DNA of 64,000 nt from Protaetiibacter larvae (GCF_008365275.1 NZ_CP043504.1:1488001-1552000); one strand, 5' to 3'; positions 9,004 through 18,618 are shown, numbered from the stretch's first letter. The notes: a model not told the origin generated them from the sequence alone. Numbers and translations: made by a program.

Positions 9004-9704
9004 GCCGCGTCGTCGATCGGGTCGATCGGGTCGATCGTGTTCGCGTCGCCGTCGCCGGGGTGCGCCCAATGGCGCGCCTGGGAGCGTTCGATGAGCTTCT
9101 TGGTGACCACGACGGCCGCCAGGAACACGACGATCACGGCGACGAACAGGTAGCCCGCCCCGTGCAGCTGCTGCGACAGCTGCCGGTAGCTGCCTGCCGC
9201 GAGCGACCCGACCGTCACGTAGGCGAACGCCCAGATGACGGAGGCGGGCAGCGTCCAGGCGATGAACTTGCGGTACCGCATGGTGCTCATCCCGACCGTG
9301 ACGGGCACGAGCGAGTGCAGCACCGGCAGGAAGCGCGACACGAAGACGGCGATGCCGCCGCGGCGATCCACGTAGTTCTCGGCGCGATGCCAGTTGTGCT
9401 CGCCGATGCGACGGCCCAGCCGGGATGCCCGGATGCGGGGACCGAAGAAGCGACCGAGCGCGAAGCCGACGCTCTCGCCGCCGAGCGCCCCGAGCACCAC
9501 CACGACCACGAGGGCCAGATACTCCACCGGGCTGCGCACGGCCGTCGCGGCGACGATCACGATCGTGTCGCCCGGAACCACGAGCCCCACGAGCAGAGAC
9601 GTCTCGAGGAAGATGCCGAGCCCCGCGATGAGGGTGCGCAGCACCGGATCGACCGACTGCACCGCATCCAGGACCGCGGTCAGCAGCTCGTTGAGCCAGT
9701 TCAC
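9000..9704 (-). CDS. DedA family membrane protein
   Basis: A 234-aa DedA/SNARE-associated family protein; members of this superfamily include undecaprenyl-phosphate and other lipid flippases. Visible traits are LETSLLVGLVVPGDTIVIVAA near 31-51, the re-entrant block GALGGESVGFALGRFFG, and FVSRFLPVLHSLVPVTVGMSTM with the conserved Arg-Phe. GTG at 9704 overlaps the upstream pabC stop by four bases (GTGA), and GAGGA precedes it on the minus strand. Its C-terminal tail is polar and ends in an IDPIDPIDDAA run made by a GATCGGGTC-type direct repeat in the DNA. The overlap implies co-transcription with pabC, with no obvious functional link. Confidence 0.92.
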   Translation of the reverse strand: MNWLNELLTAVLDAVQSVDPVLRTLIAGLGIFLETSLLVGLVVPGDTIVIVAATAVRSPVEYLALVVVVVLGALGGESVGFALGRFFGPRIRASRLGRRIGEHNWHRAENYVDRRGGIAVFVSRFLPVLHSLVPVTVGMSTMRYRKFIAWTLPASVIWAFAYVTVGSLAAGSYRQLSQQLHGAGYLFVAVIVVFLAAVVVTKKLIERSQARHWAHPGDGDANTIDPIDPIDDAA

Positions 9705-10528
9705 CCGGCGTCCTCGTCGAACGCCGGGAGCGGGCGCCGCAGCGCGTCGAGCCGCAGCCTCCAGCGCGAGAGCCGGCCGGGCTCCTCCGCCGTCGACGCG
9801 GGACCGCCCTGCCACGCCGTCACGATGCGGATGCCGTGCAGGGCGTTGAGCGCCCACACCTCGAGCTCGTCGAGCTCATCGGGCATCGTGCGCTCCTCGG
9901 AGATCTCGATGCCGAGCGCGGTCGCGAGGGCGAGCACGGTGCGCAGGGTCACGCCGTCGACGCGCGGCAGGGTGCGGTCGGGGATGCACAGCGTGCTCCC
10001 GCGCCACCAGCAGATGCTCGTCGTGGAGCCTTCGACGATCCAGCCCTCGGGGCTCACGATGACCGCCTCGTCGGCGCCGTGGGTCTGGGCGAGGGTGCGC
10101 AGCCGGATCATGGCCGCGAGATCCGGACCCTTCACGGTGGGGGCGGTGCGCGGGTCGCGACCGGTGTGGGTGGTGAGGATGAGGGAGCGCTGCAGCGCGG
10201 GCGCCTCGCGCAAGCGGAACAGCAGCTGCGGTGCCCCGAGCTGCTCGCGCAGCTCCACGCGGGGGAACCACGAGCCCGTGCGGGGCAGTTCGGCGATCGC
10301 GGCATCCCAGAACGCGTCGAGGTCGAGCTCCCGGGCGCGGGATCGGGGAATCGAGGTCATGAACCGGCTGCGGTGCAGCTCCAGCCCGCGCACGGTGCCG
10401 TCCTCGACGAGCCACGAGTCGGCCGCCTCGATCACCGCGGGGGCGACGTCGCAATCCTCACGGGCCACGAGCGCGTCGCCCTGCCACAGCGAGGTGGTCG
10501 CCACAGGGGCGGAGGACGGTGCGCTCAT
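9701..10528 (-). CDS. pabC: Class IV aminotransferase, probable 4-amino-4-deoxychorismate lyase
   Basis: PLP enzyme of the branched-chain aminotransferase fold (275 aa), most likely converting aminodeoxychorismate to p-aminobenzoate and pyruvate for folate synthesis. Lys133 in TVKGPD is the probable Schiff-base lysine, and VEGSTTSICWW (165-175) matches the cofactor-binding strand of the family. The identity as PabC rests mainly on context: the divergent neighbour, whose start codon is only 11 bp away, encodes the preceding enzyme of the pathway. Translation is leaderless from ATG at 10528, with TAGCCT at 10540-10535 on the minus strand. The downstream dedA gene overlaps it by 4 bp. Confidence 0.87.
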   Translation of the reverse strand: MSAPSSAPVATTSLWQGDALVAREDCDVAPAVIEAADSWLVEDGTVRGLELHRSRFMTSIPRSRARELDLDAFWDAAIAELPRTGSWFPRVELREQLGAPQLLFRLREAPALQRSLILTTHTGRDPRTAPTVKGPDLAAMIRLRTLAQTHGADEAVIVSPEGWIVEGSTTSICWWRGSTLCIPDRTLPRVDGVTLRTVLALATALGIEISEERTMPDELDELEVWALNALHGIRIVTAWQGGPASTAEEPGRLSRWRLRLDALRRPLPAFDEDAG

Positions 10529-10542
10529 AGGCTTAGGCTATG
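10526..10542. promoter_or_regulatory. Interlocked divergent leaderless promoters of pabC and pabB
   Basis: The 17 bases CATAGGCTTAGGCTATG carry both start codons. On the plus strand TAGGCT (10528-10533) is six bases before ATG 10540 (pabB). On the minus strand TAGCCT (10540-10535) is six bases before ATG 10528 (pabC). Each -10 box thus begins inside the other gene's start codon, so only one RNA polymerase can occupy the site at a time. Confidence 0.75.
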
Positions 10543-11895
10543 CGTCCCCGGCTTCTGCGACATCCGCTCGGCGGCGGATTCGACGCCCGGCAGCTGTTCG
10601 CGGCGCTGCACCCCGCAGGCGACGCGTTCTGGTTCGACTCCGGGCCCGGCGGCCGCGCCTTCCTCGGCACGGGTGAGCGGGTGGAGCTGCCGCAGGGCGA
10701 GGTGCTGCCGCGACTGCGTGCCGAGCTCGCGGCGCTCGCCGTCGACGAACCGCTCGGGGCGGTGCCGCTCGGGCTCGTCGGCTGGCTCGGCTACGAACTG
10801 CGCGGGGAGAGCTGCGGGATGCCGGTGCGCGAGCGCGGACCGCATCCGGATGCCGCGTTCCTGCGGGTGACGCGGCTCGTCGCGATCGACGGCGCGGGCG
10901 ACGCGGAGCTGCTCGCCCTCGGCGAGGGCTGGGAGGGCGAGCTCGCCGCGTGGCGAGATCGCGCGCTCGAGGCGGTCGAGGAGCGCGCCGAAGGCACGCG
11001 TCTCGAGACCAGCGATCCCACGGTCTCGCTGCGCGTCGCGGCGCGTGGCTCCTCGACCGGCTCGACCCCGCACTGGCACGACGACGAAGCCGCCTACCTC
11101 GCCCACGTGCGCGCCTGCCAGCACGCCATCCACGAGGGCGACGCCTACCAGCTGTGCCTCACGACCGAGGCGCGCGTGCCGGGCGCCTTCGACCCGCTCG
11201 CCGTGTTCGACGCCGTGCGCGCGACGAGCGCCACCCACCACGGCGGCCTGCTGCGGATCGGCGGGGTCTGCCTCGTGTCGGCATCGCCCGAGCGCTTCCT
11301 CGAGGTCGCCCCCGACGGCGTGGTGCGCACGAGCCCCATCAAAGGCACCCGCCCGCGCGACCCGCGCCCCGACGAGGATGCGCGCCTGCGCGGCGAGCTC
11401 GTCGCGAGCGAGAAGGAGCGCGCCGAGAACCTCATGATCGTCGACCTCATGCGCAACGACCTCTCGCGGGTGTGCGAGCTGGGATCGGTGGCGGTCACCC
11501 GCCTCCTGGAGGTGGAGTCGTACCGACACGTGCACCAGCTCGTGTCGACGATCGAAGGCCGCCTGCTCGCGGGGCTCGGCGCCGTGGACGCGGTGGCCGC
11601 CTGCTTCCCGGCCGGTTCGATGACGGGCGCGCCCAAGCGGCGCGCCATCGAGCTGCTCGACGGACTCGAGCAGCGGCCGCGCGGGCTGTACGCGGGCGCC
11701 TTCGGCTACCTCGCAGCCGACGGGTCCGCGGATCTCGCGATGACCATCCGCTCGATCGTGATCGACGCCGACGGCGCATCCGTCGGTGCCGGCGGCGGCA
11801 TCACCGCGCTCTCGGTGCCCGAGGAGGAGCTCGCCGAGGCCCGGCTCAAGGCCGCCGCCCTGCTCGCCGCCCTCGGCGCATCCGCGGACGCGTAG
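10540..11895 (+). CDS. pabB: Aminodeoxychorismate synthase component I
   Basis: Chorismate-utilising enzyme (451 aa) making 4-amino-4-deoxychorismate for folate synthesis. The motif SPIKGTRPRD, with Lys268, is diagnostic: PabB enzymes carry PIKGT, whereas anthranilate synthase TrpE carries PIAGT. Further conserved blocks are EKERAENLMIVDLMRNDL, HVHQLVSTIEG and FPAGSMTGAPKRRAIELLD. No glutaminase domain is fused, so a separate PabA/TrpG is needed. The gene starts leaderlessly 11 bp from the divergent pabC. Its TAG stop forms the first three bases of the -10 box TAGGCT (11893-11898) serving the next gene. Confidence 0.94.
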   Translation: MRPRLLRHPLGGGFDARQLFAALHPAGDAFWFDSGPGGRAFLGTGERVELPQGEVLPRLRAELAALAVDEPLGAVPLGLVGWLGYELRGESCGMPVRERGPHPDAAFLRVTRLVAIDGAGDAELLALGEGWEGELAAWRDRALEAVEERAEGTRLETSDPTVSLRVAARGSSTGSTPHWHDDEAAYLAHVRACQHAIHEGDAYQLCLTTEARVPGAFDPLAVFDAVRATSATHHGGLLRIGGVCLVSASPERFLEVAPDGVVRTSPIKGTRPRDPRPDEDARLRGELVASEKERAENLMIVDLMRNDLSRVCELGSVAVTRLLEVESYRHVHQLVSTIEGRLLAGLGAVDAVAACFPAGSMTGAPKRRAIELLDGLEQRPRGLYAGAFGYLAADGSADLAMTIRSIVIDADGASVGAGGGITALSVPEEELAEARLKAAALLAALGASADA

Positions 11896-11906
11896 GCTCG
11901 GACCCC

Positions 11907-12452
11907 ATGGCCGCCGGCGCAACCATCCACACCTTCGCGGTGCACCTGGCCGACGTCGACCGCGGGGTCTACGAGGAGCTCGCGCTGCGCGTCGCACAGC
12001 ACCCCTCCGAGACGGCCGCGTTCATGCTGACCCGGGTGCTCGCCTACTGCCTCGAGTTCGAGGAGGGCATCGCCTTCAGCGAGGGGGTGGCGGCCACCGA
12101 CGAGCCCGCCGTGCTCGTGCGCGACCTCACGGGGCGCATCACCGCCTGGATCGAGGTGGGCGCCCCGGATGCCGCGCGGCTGCACACGGGCAGCAAGCTC
12201 GCCGAACGCACCCTCGTGTACACGCATCGCGACCCCGCCAAGCTGCTCCCGCAGTGGGCGGGCAAGAGAATCCACCGGGCGGAGGCGATCACGCTGCACA
12301 GCTTCGACCCCGGCTTCATCGACGCGGCGGTGTCCGCCCTCGAGAGACGCAACGAGCTGACCGTCTCGGTGACCGAGCGCCAGCTCTACCTGGAGCTCAA
12401 CGGCACCACCTCGACCTCGACCATCCACCATCACCCGCTCGCCTCCGGGTAA
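11907..12452 (+). CDS. YaeQ family protein
   Basis: A 181-aa YaeQ-type protein, a PD-(D/E)XK nuclease-like fold of unsettled function. Typical stretches are ATIHTFAVHLADVDRGVYEELALRVAQHPSE at the N terminus and, further on, SKLAERTLVYTHRD and AEAITLHSFDPGFIDAA (kept short here). E. coli YaeQ was linked to suppression of rfaH-type defects, but no activity is established. The start ATG at 11907 follows TAGGCT by eight bases, so it is probably leaderless and independent of pabB. Confidence in family is high, in function low. Confidence 0.88.
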   Translation: MAAGATIHTFAVHLADVDRGVYEELALRVAQHPSETAAFMLTRVLAYCLEFEEGIAFSEGVAATDEPAVLVRDLTGRITAWIEVGAPDAARLHTGSKLAERTLVYTHRDPAKLLPQWAGKRIHRAEAITLHSFDPGFIDAAVSALERRNELTVSVTERQLYLELNGTTSTSTIHHHPLASG

Positions 12453-12455
12453 TCC

Positions 12456-12529
12456 GCCCAACGCTGTAGCGCTAGGCCCCGCGCGCGCGTGATCTCTGCC
12501 GCCCGAGGGGCAGCGCGGCAGCGTTGGGC
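12456..12529. repeat. Inverted-repeat element between yaeQ and leuS
   Basis: GCCCAACGCTG at 12456-12466 is perfectly repeated in inverse at 12519-12529, with a 52-base interior that itself holds a CTGCCGC/GCGGCAG hairpin. It starts three bases after the yaeQ stop codon, consistent with a 3'-end or terminator function. It resembles in design the other intergenic elements of the window but has a different arm sequence. Confidence 0.7.
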
Positions 12530-12594
12530 ACAACTCGGGGCGCAGGATCGTTGACTACGCTGGACAGGTTGCACCCCCGAGAGAAGAGACACGA

Positions 12595-15156
12595 GTGACG
12601 CAGCACGACCGCGACGCCGACGAGTACGACTTCCGCCGCATCCAGGAGCGCTGGCTTCCCGTCTGGGACGAGCTCAAGCCCTTCGCCACGAGCGACCCCG
12701 ACGACAAGCGGCCCCGCAAGTACGTGCTCGACATGTTCCCCTACCCTTCGGGCGACCTGCACATGGGGCACGCGGAGGCGTATGCGCTCGGCGACATCAT
12801 CGCCCGCTATTGGCGGCTGCAGGGCTTCACGGTGCTGCACCCGATCGGCTGGGACTCCTTCGGCCTGCCCGCCGAGGGCGCGGCGATCAAGCGCGGCATC
12901 GACCCGCGCGAATGGACCTACGACAACATCGCCCAGCAGCGCGCCTCCATGCGCCGCTACGCGACGAGCTTCGACTGGGACCGCGTCATCCACACCTCCG
13001 ACCCGGAGTACTACAAGTGGAACCAGTGGCTGTTCCTCAAGCTCTACGAGAAGGGCCTCGCCTACCGCAAGGCCAGCTGGGTGAACTGGTGCCCCTTCGA
13101 CCAGACCGTGCTCGCCAACGAGCAGGTCGTCGACGGGCGCTGCGAGCGATGCGACAACCTCGTCACCAAGAAGAAGCTCACCCAGTGGTACTTCAAGATC
13201 ACCGACTACGCCGACCGGCTGCTCGATGACCTCAACCAGCTGGAGGGCCGCTGGCCGTCGAAGGTCATCGCGATGCAGCGCAACTGGATCGGCCGCTCGG
13301 TCGGTGCGGACGTCGACTTCGTGATCGAGGGCCACGCCGAGAAGGTGACGGTCTTCACCACCCGCCCCGACACGCTGTTCGGTGCGACCTTCATGGTGGT
13401 CGCGCCCGACTCGGAGCTCGCCGCCGAACTCGTCGCCGACTCCACCCCCGAGGTGCAGGAGGCCTTCGCCGCCTACCTCGCCGAGGTGCAGAAGTCGAAC
13501 GAGATCGAGCGCCAGGACGCCTCGCGCGAGAAGACCGGCGTGCCGCTCGGCCGCTTCGCGATCAACCCCGTGAACGGCGAGCGGATCCCGGTGTGGGCCG
13601 CCGACTACGTGCTCGCCGACTACGGCCACGGCGCGGTCATGGCGGTTCCCGCCCACGACCAGCGCGACCTCGACTTCGCCCGGAAGTTCTCGCTGCCGGT
13701 GAAGGTGGTCGTCGACGTCACCGCGCCGATCACCGGCGCGATCCCGATCATCACCCCCGAGCAGGCGCTCGGCGCGGCCCCGCGCGACACCCTCGACCCC
13801 GCGGTCACCGGCGAGGCGCTCGCGGGCGAGGGGCGGATGATCAACTCGGGTCCGCTCGACGGGCTCAGCAAGGGCAACGCCATCCGCCGCGTCATCGAGC
13901 TGCTCGAGAGCGCCGGCACCGGGCGGGCCGCCAAGACCTACCGCTTGCGCGACTGGCTCATCTCACGTCAGCGCTACTGGGGAACCCCCATCCCGATCCT
14001 GCACACCGAGGACGGGCGCGAGATCCCCGTGGACGAGTCGGCGCTGCCGGTGGCGCTGCCGCCGTCGCAGGGGCTCGACCTGCAGCCGAAGGGCACCTCG
14101 CCGCTGGGAGCCGCCGAGGACTGGGTGAACGTGACCCTCCCCGACGGCACCGCGGCGCGTCGCGACCCCGACACCATGGACACCTTCGTGGACAGCTCGT
14201 GGTACTTCCTGCGCTTCCTCTCGCCGAACGACGACACGAAGGCGTTCGATGTGGCGGAGGCCGAGAAGTGGGCACCCGTCGACCAGTACGTGGGCGGGGT
14301 GACGCACGCGATCCTGCACCTGCTGTATGCGCGCTTCATCACCAAGGTGCTGTTCGACCTGGGCTATGTGACCTTCACCGAGCCGTTCACGGCGCTGCTC
14401 AACCAGGGCATGGTGCTCATGGACGGCTCGGCGATGTCGAAGAGCCGCGGCAACCTGGTGCGGCTGTCGGACCAGCTGGACGAGTTCGGCGTGGATGCCG
14501 TGCGCCTGACGATGGCGTTCGCGGGACCCCCCGAGGACGACATCGACTGGGCGGATGTCTCGCCGTCGGGGTCGGCGAAGTTCCTCGCGCGCGCGTGGCG
14601 GCTCGCGGGGGATGTGACCTCCGAGCCGGGCGTCGCGTTCGGCTCCGGGAACACGGCGCTGCGTCGTCAGACGCATCGTCTGCTCGCGGACGCGCCGGGA
14701 CTCGTCGAGTCGTTCAAGTTCAACGTGCTCGTGGCGCGTGTCATGGAGCTCGTGAACGCCATCCGCAAGACGATCGACTCCGAGGTGGGCGGCGGCGACC
14801 CCGCCGTGCGCGAGGCCGTCGAGACGGTCGCGCTGCTGTTGTCGCTGTTCGCTCCGTATGCCGCGGAGGACATGTGGGCGCGGCTCGGGCATCCGGCGAC
14901 CGTGGCGCTGCAGGCGCTGCCGAAGCCCGACCCGCGGCTGCTCGTCGAGGAGTCGGTGACGGCGATCGTGCAGGTCGACGGCAAGGTGCGCGACCGCCTC
15001 GAGGTGTCGCCGACGATCGACGGCGACGAGCTCGAGGCGCTCGCCCGGGCCTCCGCCGCCGTGGTGCGCGCGGTGGGCGATCGCGAGATCGTGAACGTCA
15101 TCGTGCGCGCCCCCCGCGTCGTCAACATCGCGACGCGATCCCCGCTGGTCGAGTAG
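12595..15156 (+). CDS. leuS: Leucine--tRNA ligase
   Basis: Charges tRNA-Leu with leucine. The 853-aa protein has the class I signatures HMGH (56-59) and AMSKS (613-617), the CP1 editing domain including [12 protein letters not shown], the zinc-type region around [12 protein letters not shown] with CERCDN, and the C-terminal anticodon and LeuRS-specific domains ending in [22 protein letters not shown] at 12595 is the start; AGAGAAGAGAC lies upstream. No T-box or leader peptide was found in the 140-bp upstream gap, which instead contains an inverted-repeat element. Confidence 0.98.
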   Translation: MTQHDRDADEYDFRRIQERWLPVWDELKPFATSDPDDKRPRKYVLDMFPYPSGDLHMGHAEAYALGDIIARYWRLQGFTVLHPIGWDSFGLPAEGAAIKRGIDPREWTYDNIAQQRASMRRYATSFDWDRVIHTSDPEYYKWNQWLFLKLYEKGLAYRKASWVNWCPFDQTVLANEQVVDGRCERCDNLVTKKKLTQWYFKITDYADRLLDDLNQLEGRWPSKVIAMQRNWIGRSVGADVDFVIEGHAEKVTVFTTRPDTLFGATFMVVAPDSELAAELVADSTPEVQEAFAAYLAEVQKSNEIERQDASREKTGVPLGRFAINPVNGERIPVWAADYVLADYGHGAVMAVPAHDQRDLDFARKFSLPVKVVVDVTAPITGAIPIITPEQALGAAPRDTLDPAVTGEALAGEGRMINSGPLDGLSKGNAIRRVIELLESAGTGRAAKTYRLRDWLISRQRYWGTPIPILHTEDGREIPVDESALPVALPPSQGLDLQPKGTSPLGAAEDWVNVTLPDGTAARRDPDTMDTFVDSSWYFLRFLSPNDDTKAFDVAEAEKWAPVDQYVGGVTHAILHLLYARFITKVLFDLGYVTFTEPFTALLNQGMVLMDGSAMSKSRGNLVRLSDQLDEFGVDAVRLTMAFAGPPEDDIDWADVSPSGSAKFLARAWRLAGDVTSEPGVAFGSGNTALRRQTHRLLADAPGLVESFKFNVLVARVMELVNAIRKTIDSEVGGGDPAVREAVETVALLLSLFAPYAAEDMWARLGHPATVALQALPKPDPRLLVEESVTAIVQVDGKVRDRLEVSPTIDGDELEALARASAAVVRAVGDREIVNVIVRAPRVVNIATRSPLVE

Positions 15157-15280
15157 CCGCGCAGCGGCGTACCGGAACCGCCCCGCCCACACCTCCTCCC
15201 CAGCCGCGCGCCCGCGTGCACATCCCCGGATCGCATCGCGTCCCCGCGCAGCCGCCGCGGCTGCTGCCTAGCCTTCGTGG

Positions 15281-15892
15281 GTGAGCGACCGCCCCGACCC
15301 CGGCATCCTCCGCGCCCGGGTGCGTCGAGGGGTCGGGGCGGCGCTCGTCGTGCTGCTCGCGGGGGCGGCGATCGCCGTGTTCGTGGCGGCGATCACCCCG
15401 CGCGGGGGTGCGCGGCAGCTCGTGGCGACCGAGGCGGCGTCACCGGCCGACGGTCTCGTCGACGCGGGATCGGGCACGACGGTCTACGTGCACGTGCTCG
15501 GGCAGGTGGCCCGCCCGGGGCTGTACGCGCTGCGTGACGGCGACCGGGTGGTCGACGCCATCGCGGCCGCCGGCGGCCTGACGGAAGCCGCCGACCCTGC
15601 CGGGGTGAACCTCGCACGGACGCTCAGCGACGGCGAACAGCTCGTGGTGCCCGCCGTGGGCGAGACGCCCGCGGGCGGTCCGGCGGGGGTGGCGGCCGAC
15701 GGACGCGTCGACCTCAACGCGGCGGATGCGGCGACGCTCGACACCCTGCCGCGCATCGGCCCCGCGATGGCGCAGCGCATCATCGACTGGCGGGAGGCCA
15801 ACGGGCCGTTCTCGTCGGTCGACGACCTGCTCGCGGTGAGCGGCATCGGGTCGAAGACGGTGGAGGCGCTGCGGCCGCTGGTGCTGCCGTGA
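15281..15892 (+). CDS. comEA: ComEA-type DNA-binding competence protein
   Basis: Membrane-anchored DNA receptor for transformation (203 aa). One transmembrane helix at about 19-38 is followed by an SLBB domain (VYVHVLGQVARPGLYAL) and, after a short linker, a helix-hairpin-helix DNA-binding domain at 143-201 (VDLNAADAATLDTLPRIGP). The start is leaderless: TAGCCT at 15269-15274, six bases, GTG. The stop overlaps the comEC start by four bases (GTGA), so the two are translated together. A full uptake apparatus would need pilus genes not present here. Confidence 0.95.
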   Translation: MSDRPDPGILRARVRRGVGAALVVLLAGAAIAVFVAAITPRGGARQLVATEAASPADGLVDAGSGTTVYVHVLGQVARPGLYALRDGDRVVDAIAAAGGLTEAADPAGVNLARTLSDGEQLVVPAVGETPAGGPAGVAADGRVDLNAADAATLDTLPRIGPAMAQRIIDWREANGPFSSVDDLLAVSGIGSKTVEALRPLVLP

Positions 15893-18234
15893 GCGCTGCC
15901 GCCGCGGGCGCTGCCGCGATCCGCACCATGGTCGTGGACGGGGTGGGTGCGGCGCCGCGCGGCGCGGAGCTGCGTCTGCTGCCCGCGGCGCTCGCGGCGT
16001 GGGGTGCGGCGGGGGTGCTGGTGGGCGTCGGTCCCGGTGCGGGTCATGCCGTCATCGCGGGCGCGCTGTGGGCGGCGGCGGCCGCCTCGGCGCTCGGGGC
16101 GCTGCGGGTGCGCGTGCTGGCGTGGGCGTCGGTCGCGCTGACTGCGGCCGCCCTCGTCGCGACCGTGGTGGCCGTGCAGGCGCCGGCGCGCGCGCCGACC
16201 GCGTTCGCGTCCGCGGTCCGGGGCGCGCCGAGCGAACTCGTCGTGGTCGTCACGGGTGCCGTGAGCGAGGGGCGCGTGCCGGGGCGCGCGCAGCTGGCGC
16301 GGGATCCGCAGGCGGGGGAGGCAGCCATCCTGCTGTTCCTGGACGATGCCGTCGAGCCCCGGATCGGAGAGACCTGGGCGGTGCAGGCGCGGCTGCGGCC
16401 CGTGCCGCCGGGCGACGACGTCGCCTTCCTGGCGTTCGCCGGGGCGCGGCCGACGCGCATCGGGGACGCGCCGCCGCTGCTCGCCGCGGCATCCGAGCTC
16501 CGGGCCGGGCTGCGCCGACTCAGCGAGGAGCTGCCCGGCGACGGCGCACTGCTGTTGCCGGGTCTCGCGGTCGGCGACACCGCACGGGTCGACGCCGAAC
16601 TCGAGGGCGCGATGGTGTCGAGTTCGCTGAGCCACCTCACCGCGGTGTCGGGCGCCAACTGCGCGATCGTGGTGGGTGCCGTGTTCGCGTGCTGCGCGCT
16701 CATCGGGATGCGGCGGGGACTGCGTGTCGCGGTGTCGCTCGTGGCCCTTGCCGGGTTCGTGGTGCTCGTCACGCCCGAGCCGAGCGTCCTGCGCGCCGCG
16801 GTGATGGGCGGGGTGGTGCTGCTCGCGCTGGCCGCCGGACGACCCACCCGCGGGATGCCCGCACTGTGCCTCGCCGTGACCGTGCTGCTCACGGTCGACC
16901 CGTGGCTCGCGCGGTCGTTCGGCTTCGCGCTCTCGGCGCTGGCGACGGCCGGGCTGCTGCTGCTCGCCGGGCCGCTCGCCCGGGTGCTCGGACGGTGGAT
17001 GCCCCCCGCGCTCGCGCTCGTCATCGCCGTCCCGCTTGCCGCGCAGCTCGCCTGCCAGCCCGTGCTGCTGTTGCTGAGTCCGACACTGCCGCTGTGGGGC
17101 GTCCCGGCGAACCTGCTGGCCGCCCCCGCTGCGCCGCTCGCGACGGTCCTCGGCCTCATCGCCTGTCTGCTCGCGCCGCTCGCGCCGCCGCTCGCGCACG
17201 GGCTGGCGGCGATCGCCTGGCTTCCCGCGTCGTGGATCGCCGCGGTCGCGGAGGTCTTCGCCGGGCTTCCGGGGGCGAGGATGCCGTGGCCGTCCGGGGC
17301 GCTCGGGTTGATCGTGTGGGTGGCGCTGTCGCTCGCCGTGCTGGTGGCGCTGCTCGCCCCGGCCGGGTCGCGCGCGCGGCGGCTCGCCGCGATCCTCTCC
17401 CTCATCGGGGTGCTCGGCTACCTCGGCGCGACGGTCGGCATCCGGGTCGTGCAGCTCGCGGGGCGTCCGCCCGACTGGCAGTACGCGATGTGCGATGTGG
17501 GGCAGGGGGATGCGACCGTTATCCGCTCGGCGGGGGTTGTGGCGCTCGTCGACACCGGGCCGGAGCCGGCAGCGCTCGCTGCGTGCCTCGACGATCTCGG
17601 CATCGGCGCGATCGACCTGCTCGTGCTCACCCACGACGACCTCGACCATGTGGGCGGAACGGACGCCGTGCTCGGACGCGTGGGCGCGGCGATCGTGGGG
17701 CCGGTGGGCGAGCCCGGCGACGAGCGGCTGCGGGAGCGCTTGCGGGCCGGCGGGGCGCGGGTCGTGCAGGGGGTGACGGGGATGAGCGGGATGTTGGGGG
17801 CGCTCTCGTGGCGCGCGCTCTGGCCGCCTCCGCGCGGCGTCGAGCCCGGCAACCCGGCGAGCGTCGCGCTGCTCGTCGAACCGGGACCGGAATGCGGTTC
17901 GTGCCTCAGCGGCCTGCTGCTCGGCGACCTCGGAGAGGAGTCGCAGAGCCGGATGCGGGGCGCCTCGGCGGTGCCGGGAGTGGATGTGCTGAAGGTCGCC
18001 CACCACGGCAGCGCCGACTTCGACGCCGAGCTGTACGCGCGCGCCGCCGCCTCCGTCGCACTCATCGGCGTCGGGGTCGACAACGACTACGGGCACCCGA
18101 CCGCGCGTGCCCTCGAGGCGCTCGCCGCATCCGGGACCACCGTCTTCCGCACCGACCGCGACGGCCTCATCCTGGTCGCGCCGCCCCTCACGCCCGGCGC
18201 GCCCCCGCGGGTGTGGACGGCCCGCACCACGTGA
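15889..18234 (+). CDS. comEC: ComEC/Rec2 DNA uptake channel with metallo-beta-lactamase domain
   Basis: Inner-membrane channel passing single-stranded DNA into the cell (781 aa). The N terminus has transmembrane helices and an OB-like DUF4131 region, the middle holds the Competence domain (SHLTAVSGANCAIVVGAVF near 245-263) with many helices, and the C-terminal third is a metallo-beta-lactamase-like nuclease domain with THDDLDHVGG (His582, Asp586, His587) and VLKVAHHGSADF. All metal-binding positions that can be judged by eye look intact. It is coupled to comEA by a GTGA overlap. Followed by a 384-bp gap filled with family A repeats. Confidence 0.96.
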   Translation: MSAAAAGAAAIRTMVVDGVGAAPRGAELRLLPAALAAWGAAGVLVGVGPGAGHAVIAGALWAAAAASALGALRVRVLAWASVALTAAALVATVVAVQAPARAPTAFASAVRGAPSELVVVVTGAVSEGRVPGRAQLARDPQAGEAAILLFLDDAVEPRIGETWAVQARLRPVPPGDDVAFLAFAGARPTRIGDAPPLLAAASELRAGLRRLSEELPGDGALLLPGLAVGDTARVDAELEGAMVSSSLSHLTAVSGANCAIVVGAVFACCALIGMRRGLRVAVSLVALAGFVVLVTPEPSVLRAAVMGGVVLLALAAGRPTRGMPALCLAVTVLLTVDPWLARSFGFALSALATAGLLLLAGPLARVLGRWMPPALALVIAVPLAAQLACQPVLLLLSPTLPLWGVPANLLAAPAAPLATVLGLIACLLAPLAPPLAHGLAAIAWLPASWIAAVAEVFAGLPGARMPWPSGALGLIVWVALSLAVLVALLAPAGSRARRLAAILSLIGVLGYLGATVGIRVVQLAGRPPDWQYAMCDVGQGDATVIRSAGVVALVDTGPEPAALAACLDDLGIGAIDLLVLTHDDLDHVGGTDAVLGRVGAAIVGPVGEPGDERLRERLRAGGARVVQGVTGMSGMLGALSWRALWPPPRGVEPGNPASVALLVEPGPECGSCLSGLLLGDLGEESQSRMRGASAVPGVDVLKVAHHGSADFDAELYARAAASVALIGVGVDNDYGHPTARALEALAASGTTVFRTDRDGLILVAPPLTPGAPPRVWTARTT

Positions 18235-18308
18235 GCGCCGTCTCCGCCGGACGCAGGCACCCCGCCCGTCGTCCCTGCGGTCCCTGTTGTCCCCACAGTC
18301 GCCGCCAT

Positions 18309-18517
18309 CCCAAATCAAGGAGTCGGGCAACCCGAATCAAGGAGTCCCGTCCCAAATCAAGGAGTCGGGCAACCCAAATCAAGGCGTCCCGTCCCAAATC
18401 AAGGAGTCGGGCAACCCGAATCAAGGAGTCGACGTGACTGGTGGGACTGGTGGGGCGGATGCTCTGCCGATTCGGCATCGAGTCCTTGATTTGGGTTGCC
18501 CGACTCCTTGATTTGGG
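18309..18517. repeat. Family A repeat: 42-bp tandem units plus inverted copy (comEC-holA gap)
   Basis: This is the main content of the 384-bp gene-free stretch 18235-18618. Two full 42-bp units (18309-18350, 18351-18392) and a third of 39 bp (18393-18431) are built from the word CAAATCAAGGAGTCG. About 50 bp on, an inverse copy of nearly the whole unit lies at 18482-18517. The RNA could form a stem of about 36 bp. There are no spacers of differing sequence and no cas genes, so this is not CRISPR. The rest of the gap shows nothing else apart from the holA -10 box. Confidence 0.88.
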
Positions 18518-18618
18518 ATGCCGCCCTCGTCACGTCGGATGCCCGCCCCCGCGATCGGGGATACCCGCGCGTCGGCGGCGCCGCGGGCGGGGTCGGCGCC
18601 GCTGGATAGGCTGGGAGC

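Noticed and set aside
12532-12594. T-box or leader peptide in front of leuS
   Set aside because: No T-box consensus AGGGTGG-like element, no run of Leu codons behind a start; only an inverted repeat and a short leader with a ribosome binding site.
15484-18330. 948-codon open frame on the minus strand opposite comEA-comEC
   Set aside because: It is the complement of a well-supported ComEC gene, is made of Arg/Gly/His-rich low-complexity sequence and has no recognisable domain. GC-rich codon bias produces such shadows.
18309-18431. CRISPR-like array (nearly three regular 42-bp repeats)
   Set aside because: Repeats are contiguous with no unique spacers, an inverted copy follows, and no cas genes are present.
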